The notes under the pieces are model-generated. The model saw only the letters and a list, made by a program, of their open reading frames with translations. It made no database searches and was not told the origin of the DNA. Positions 63,401-64,000 of a stretch of DNA of 64,000 nucleotides are shown piece by piece; position 1 is the stretch's first letter; each line of letters opens with the position of its first letter. The DNA is from Craspedostauros australis (taxonomy: Eukaryota; Bacillariophyta; Bacillariophyceae; Mastogloiales; Achnanthaceae), in contig JAMXDE010000020.1 in the NCBI GenBank assembly GCA_026770025.1, forward strand, positions 186,001-250,000, given 5' to 3'. The position numbers and the translations under genes are program-made.

Positions 63401-64000
63401 CATTGCGCTGCCTCTGTCAGCTTCAAGCAAAGCCTGGATGAAGCTGCGGAATCCAACATAACTGCGCCGTTGATTATGCAGGACTTTGCCGGCCGGCTGT
63501 CAAACCCATCCGTCAAATTCATTCAGATCAGCACAGCCTTCGTGCATGGCGGACAGACGGGGAGTTCGGAACGACCCCTAGGCGAGGGATTGTTCGATCT
63601 TGGCGGATTGTACAACGACGCTGCTGCGAAGATCTACCGATCCATGCTTGGGAACCAGCTGTTCGCCCAACAAGCAATGCACGATTTGGAATTTCCGAAC
63701 ACGTACACGTTCAGCAAATGCATTTGTGAACGTCTGCTATTGAGCCGTGCCGATCCGTCCGTCCAGACCATCATCCTGCGGCCCAGCATCGTCGGTCCTG
63801 CCCTTGAGAATCCTTCCGAAGGTTGGGCCGGACAAAAACCATCAACCATCGTTGCTGCGTCCAGCCTGTATCTATTCTACCAGTGGAATCTGTGGTGCTT
63901 TGGAAGTCACAGAGTTCCATACATCCCCGTGGACGTGGTGGCTCGCTGCGTGCTGCAAAAGGCCTTCCAATGTCCAGCCGGAAGCACCGTCCAGTCTCCC
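60482..64000 (+). CDS. Acyl-CoA-binding / DegT-type aminotransferase / fatty-acyl reductase fusion (partial, runs off the window)
   Basis: One uninterrupted frame of at least 1,173 codons from ATG 60482, still open at the edge. Residues about 40-145 form an acyl-CoA-binding domain (KLRLYALYKLVKDGPCPND; RAKYKEWLSCSTQLAEEAMI). After a Gln/Asp-rich linker, about 320-540 resemble DegT/DnrJ/EryC1 PLP enzymes: SKTVAIIIVHPFGM, LLEDCAECF (PLP-contacting Asp at 430) and FSFGTIKTATAIGGGIAVV (candidate Schiff-base Lys 472). A (CGA)n tract encodes poly-Thr near 700, and two or three hydrophobic helices lie at about 765-825. From about 870 a fatty-acyl-CoA-reductase/thioester-reductase Rossmann fold starts with VFLTGATGFVGSMILRDLL, then VVIHCAASVSFKQSLDEA and the YTFSK catalytic Tyr/Lys near 1,075. 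It would bind acyl-CoA, reduce it to an aldehyde and possibly transaminate it. Membrane anchored, probably ER. Confidence 0.85.
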   Translation, partial: MSFNESADLDDGKSPVNDTGNDAGTRIGQHDDGLMNRRSKATINRLQALFDEVVSQVRNAPPSSIEGDDVTTDEKLRLYALYKLVKDGPCPNDSMPSVFNVVARAKYKEWLSCSTQLAEEAMINYIKLVATKNNRTGNHCRRLFQSYLQSINSDDIDDTNNDGEFEDDDDNDDDCDQQQQPQQQDDASSRPATHSATLRPTARAQPQHLQGQSQNRTQPPFPLQLPVQTEAASATLPTTAATAATAMMSWISQWVMDRLGIKPILPRGRIDIRTIDLVFVVWHCIRSYFNFIHNPVRSQSKQITASIQRIWQQNMNETRHVISGLSVRSLLDLYLMSKQYTQDAEIIIVPPITVPGMMKVIQYHQLRCVPIDIPHRTKVRVDVAAVQAAITSKTVAIIIVHPFGMISTTESDWRQLRKLADGRQLDLLEDCAECFTGMSPYQTRWQSSDQNDCIYRGHAFADACFFSFGTIKTATAIGGGIAVVKNQADAVSMDRLQSSFYQRQSTTEYFAKVVKSALVTVIASSPSLFGILVHVCNAVRIDVDVLITSSIRNFRTDDAQHFTKHVRKQPCLAQLLLLRRRLQQAQREGVLRSVHTRIQRCQHMTQLLQQSNMKSLNDDGNVIVRNGNLKQHQTISHTYWLFPICVDQPQQVSMRMRHAGYDVTSGASQLCSVSKMMMPKASQPNNCPHQQHSNLTATTTTTTTTTTTTVNTDYLMDHIVYLPIASQELNSQQMQHMADCLRRPIMPTSSRNASTRIKLFSTWTVVPIIAVAIMARSMGCMPVAALVLSTCWLAIRVTMAVYALYIAGLMLLRSAASTFYFGRSGPFMKHLVSAPKDDSENNENQDDPIIDSLFADNQDAVLSQDAATCRRKVFLTGATGFVGSMILRDLLKHRKRFGIEQILVLCRPRRQKTAQQRIQQLLASQDMFGFLSSTEKETLVRVVEGDITKSNAGICDGRALQQLQQDDSIDVVIHCAASVSFKQSLDEAAESNITAPLIMQDFAGRLSNPSVKFIQISTAFVHGGQTGSSERPLGEGLFDLGGLYNDAAAKIYRSMLGNQLFAQQAMHDLEFPNTYTFSKCICERLLLSRADPSVQTIILRPSIVGPALENPSEGWAGQKPSTIVAASSLYLFYQWNLWCFGSHRVPYIPVDVVARCVLQKAFQCPAGSTVQSP
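62571..62598. repeat. (CGA)n trinucleotide repeat inside the fusion gene
   Basis: About nine CGA/ACG triplets, read as ACG codons, encode a run of Thr between the aminotransferase-like part and the membrane helices. Such in-frame triplets often vary in length between alleles. Confidence 0.9.

Overview
This is nuclear DNA of a photosynthetic stramenopile, most likely a diatom (inference). Coding DNA has near-balanced base composition, with spliceosomal GT-AG introns of about 100-390 nt. Four proteins (a CrtI-family carotenoid enzyme, a small membrane protein, an endonuclease III and ClpS) begin with a signal peptide followed by a Phe- or Leu-led transit motif of the ASAFAP type, the hallmark of complex red-algal plastids. 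A Sec14-like protein carries two DUF6824 domains, a family I associate with diatoms. Many host proteins hold long Gln, Asn, Ser, His or Pro tracts.

Layout. 0.5-8.3 kb: WDR18/Ipi3-type WD40 protein, an SR-rich protein of unknown function, gamma-tubulin. 9.4-15.3 kb: a multi-exon TLC-domain membrane protein and a class II CCA-adding enzyme. 16.6 kb: an apparent permuted tRNA gene, in which the 3' half lies upstream of the 5' half; it is the most unusual item in the window. 17.0-22.1 kb: LSM2, a type II membrane protein of unknown function, an RNF216-like RBR ubiquitin ligase. 22.8-29.4 kb: EMC1 and a plastid-targeted CrtI/CRTISO-family oxidoreductase. 30-39.5 kb: a giant ankyrin protein and a CRAL-TRIO/DUF6824 protein. 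40.3-45.8 kb: an unknown, probably lineage-expanded gene next to a PIF/Harbinger DNA transposon with an intact two-exon transposase and degenerate subterminal repeats. 46-50 kb: a small plastid membrane protein, an endonuclease III without its iron-sulphur cysteines, a 2H-phosphoesterase-like protein. 51.3-58.3 kb: a 1,930-residue two-pore potassium channel and plastid ClpS. 60.5-64 kb: the start of a very long ORF joining an acyl-CoA-binding domain, a DegT-type PLP aminotransferase domain, membrane helices and a fatty-acyl-CoA-reductase-type domain. It runs off the right edge.

No operons are expected. Genes lie in convergent, divergent and tandem arrangements with 0.2-2.2 kb spacers. The two most novel observations are the permuted tRNA and the acyl-CoA-binding/aminotransferase/reductase fusion, whose domain order suggests conversion of a fatty acyl-CoA to an aldehyde and perhaps on to a fatty amine. 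Intron positions below were chosen by eye from GT-AG sites, reading phase and protein-family continuity, without transcripts.
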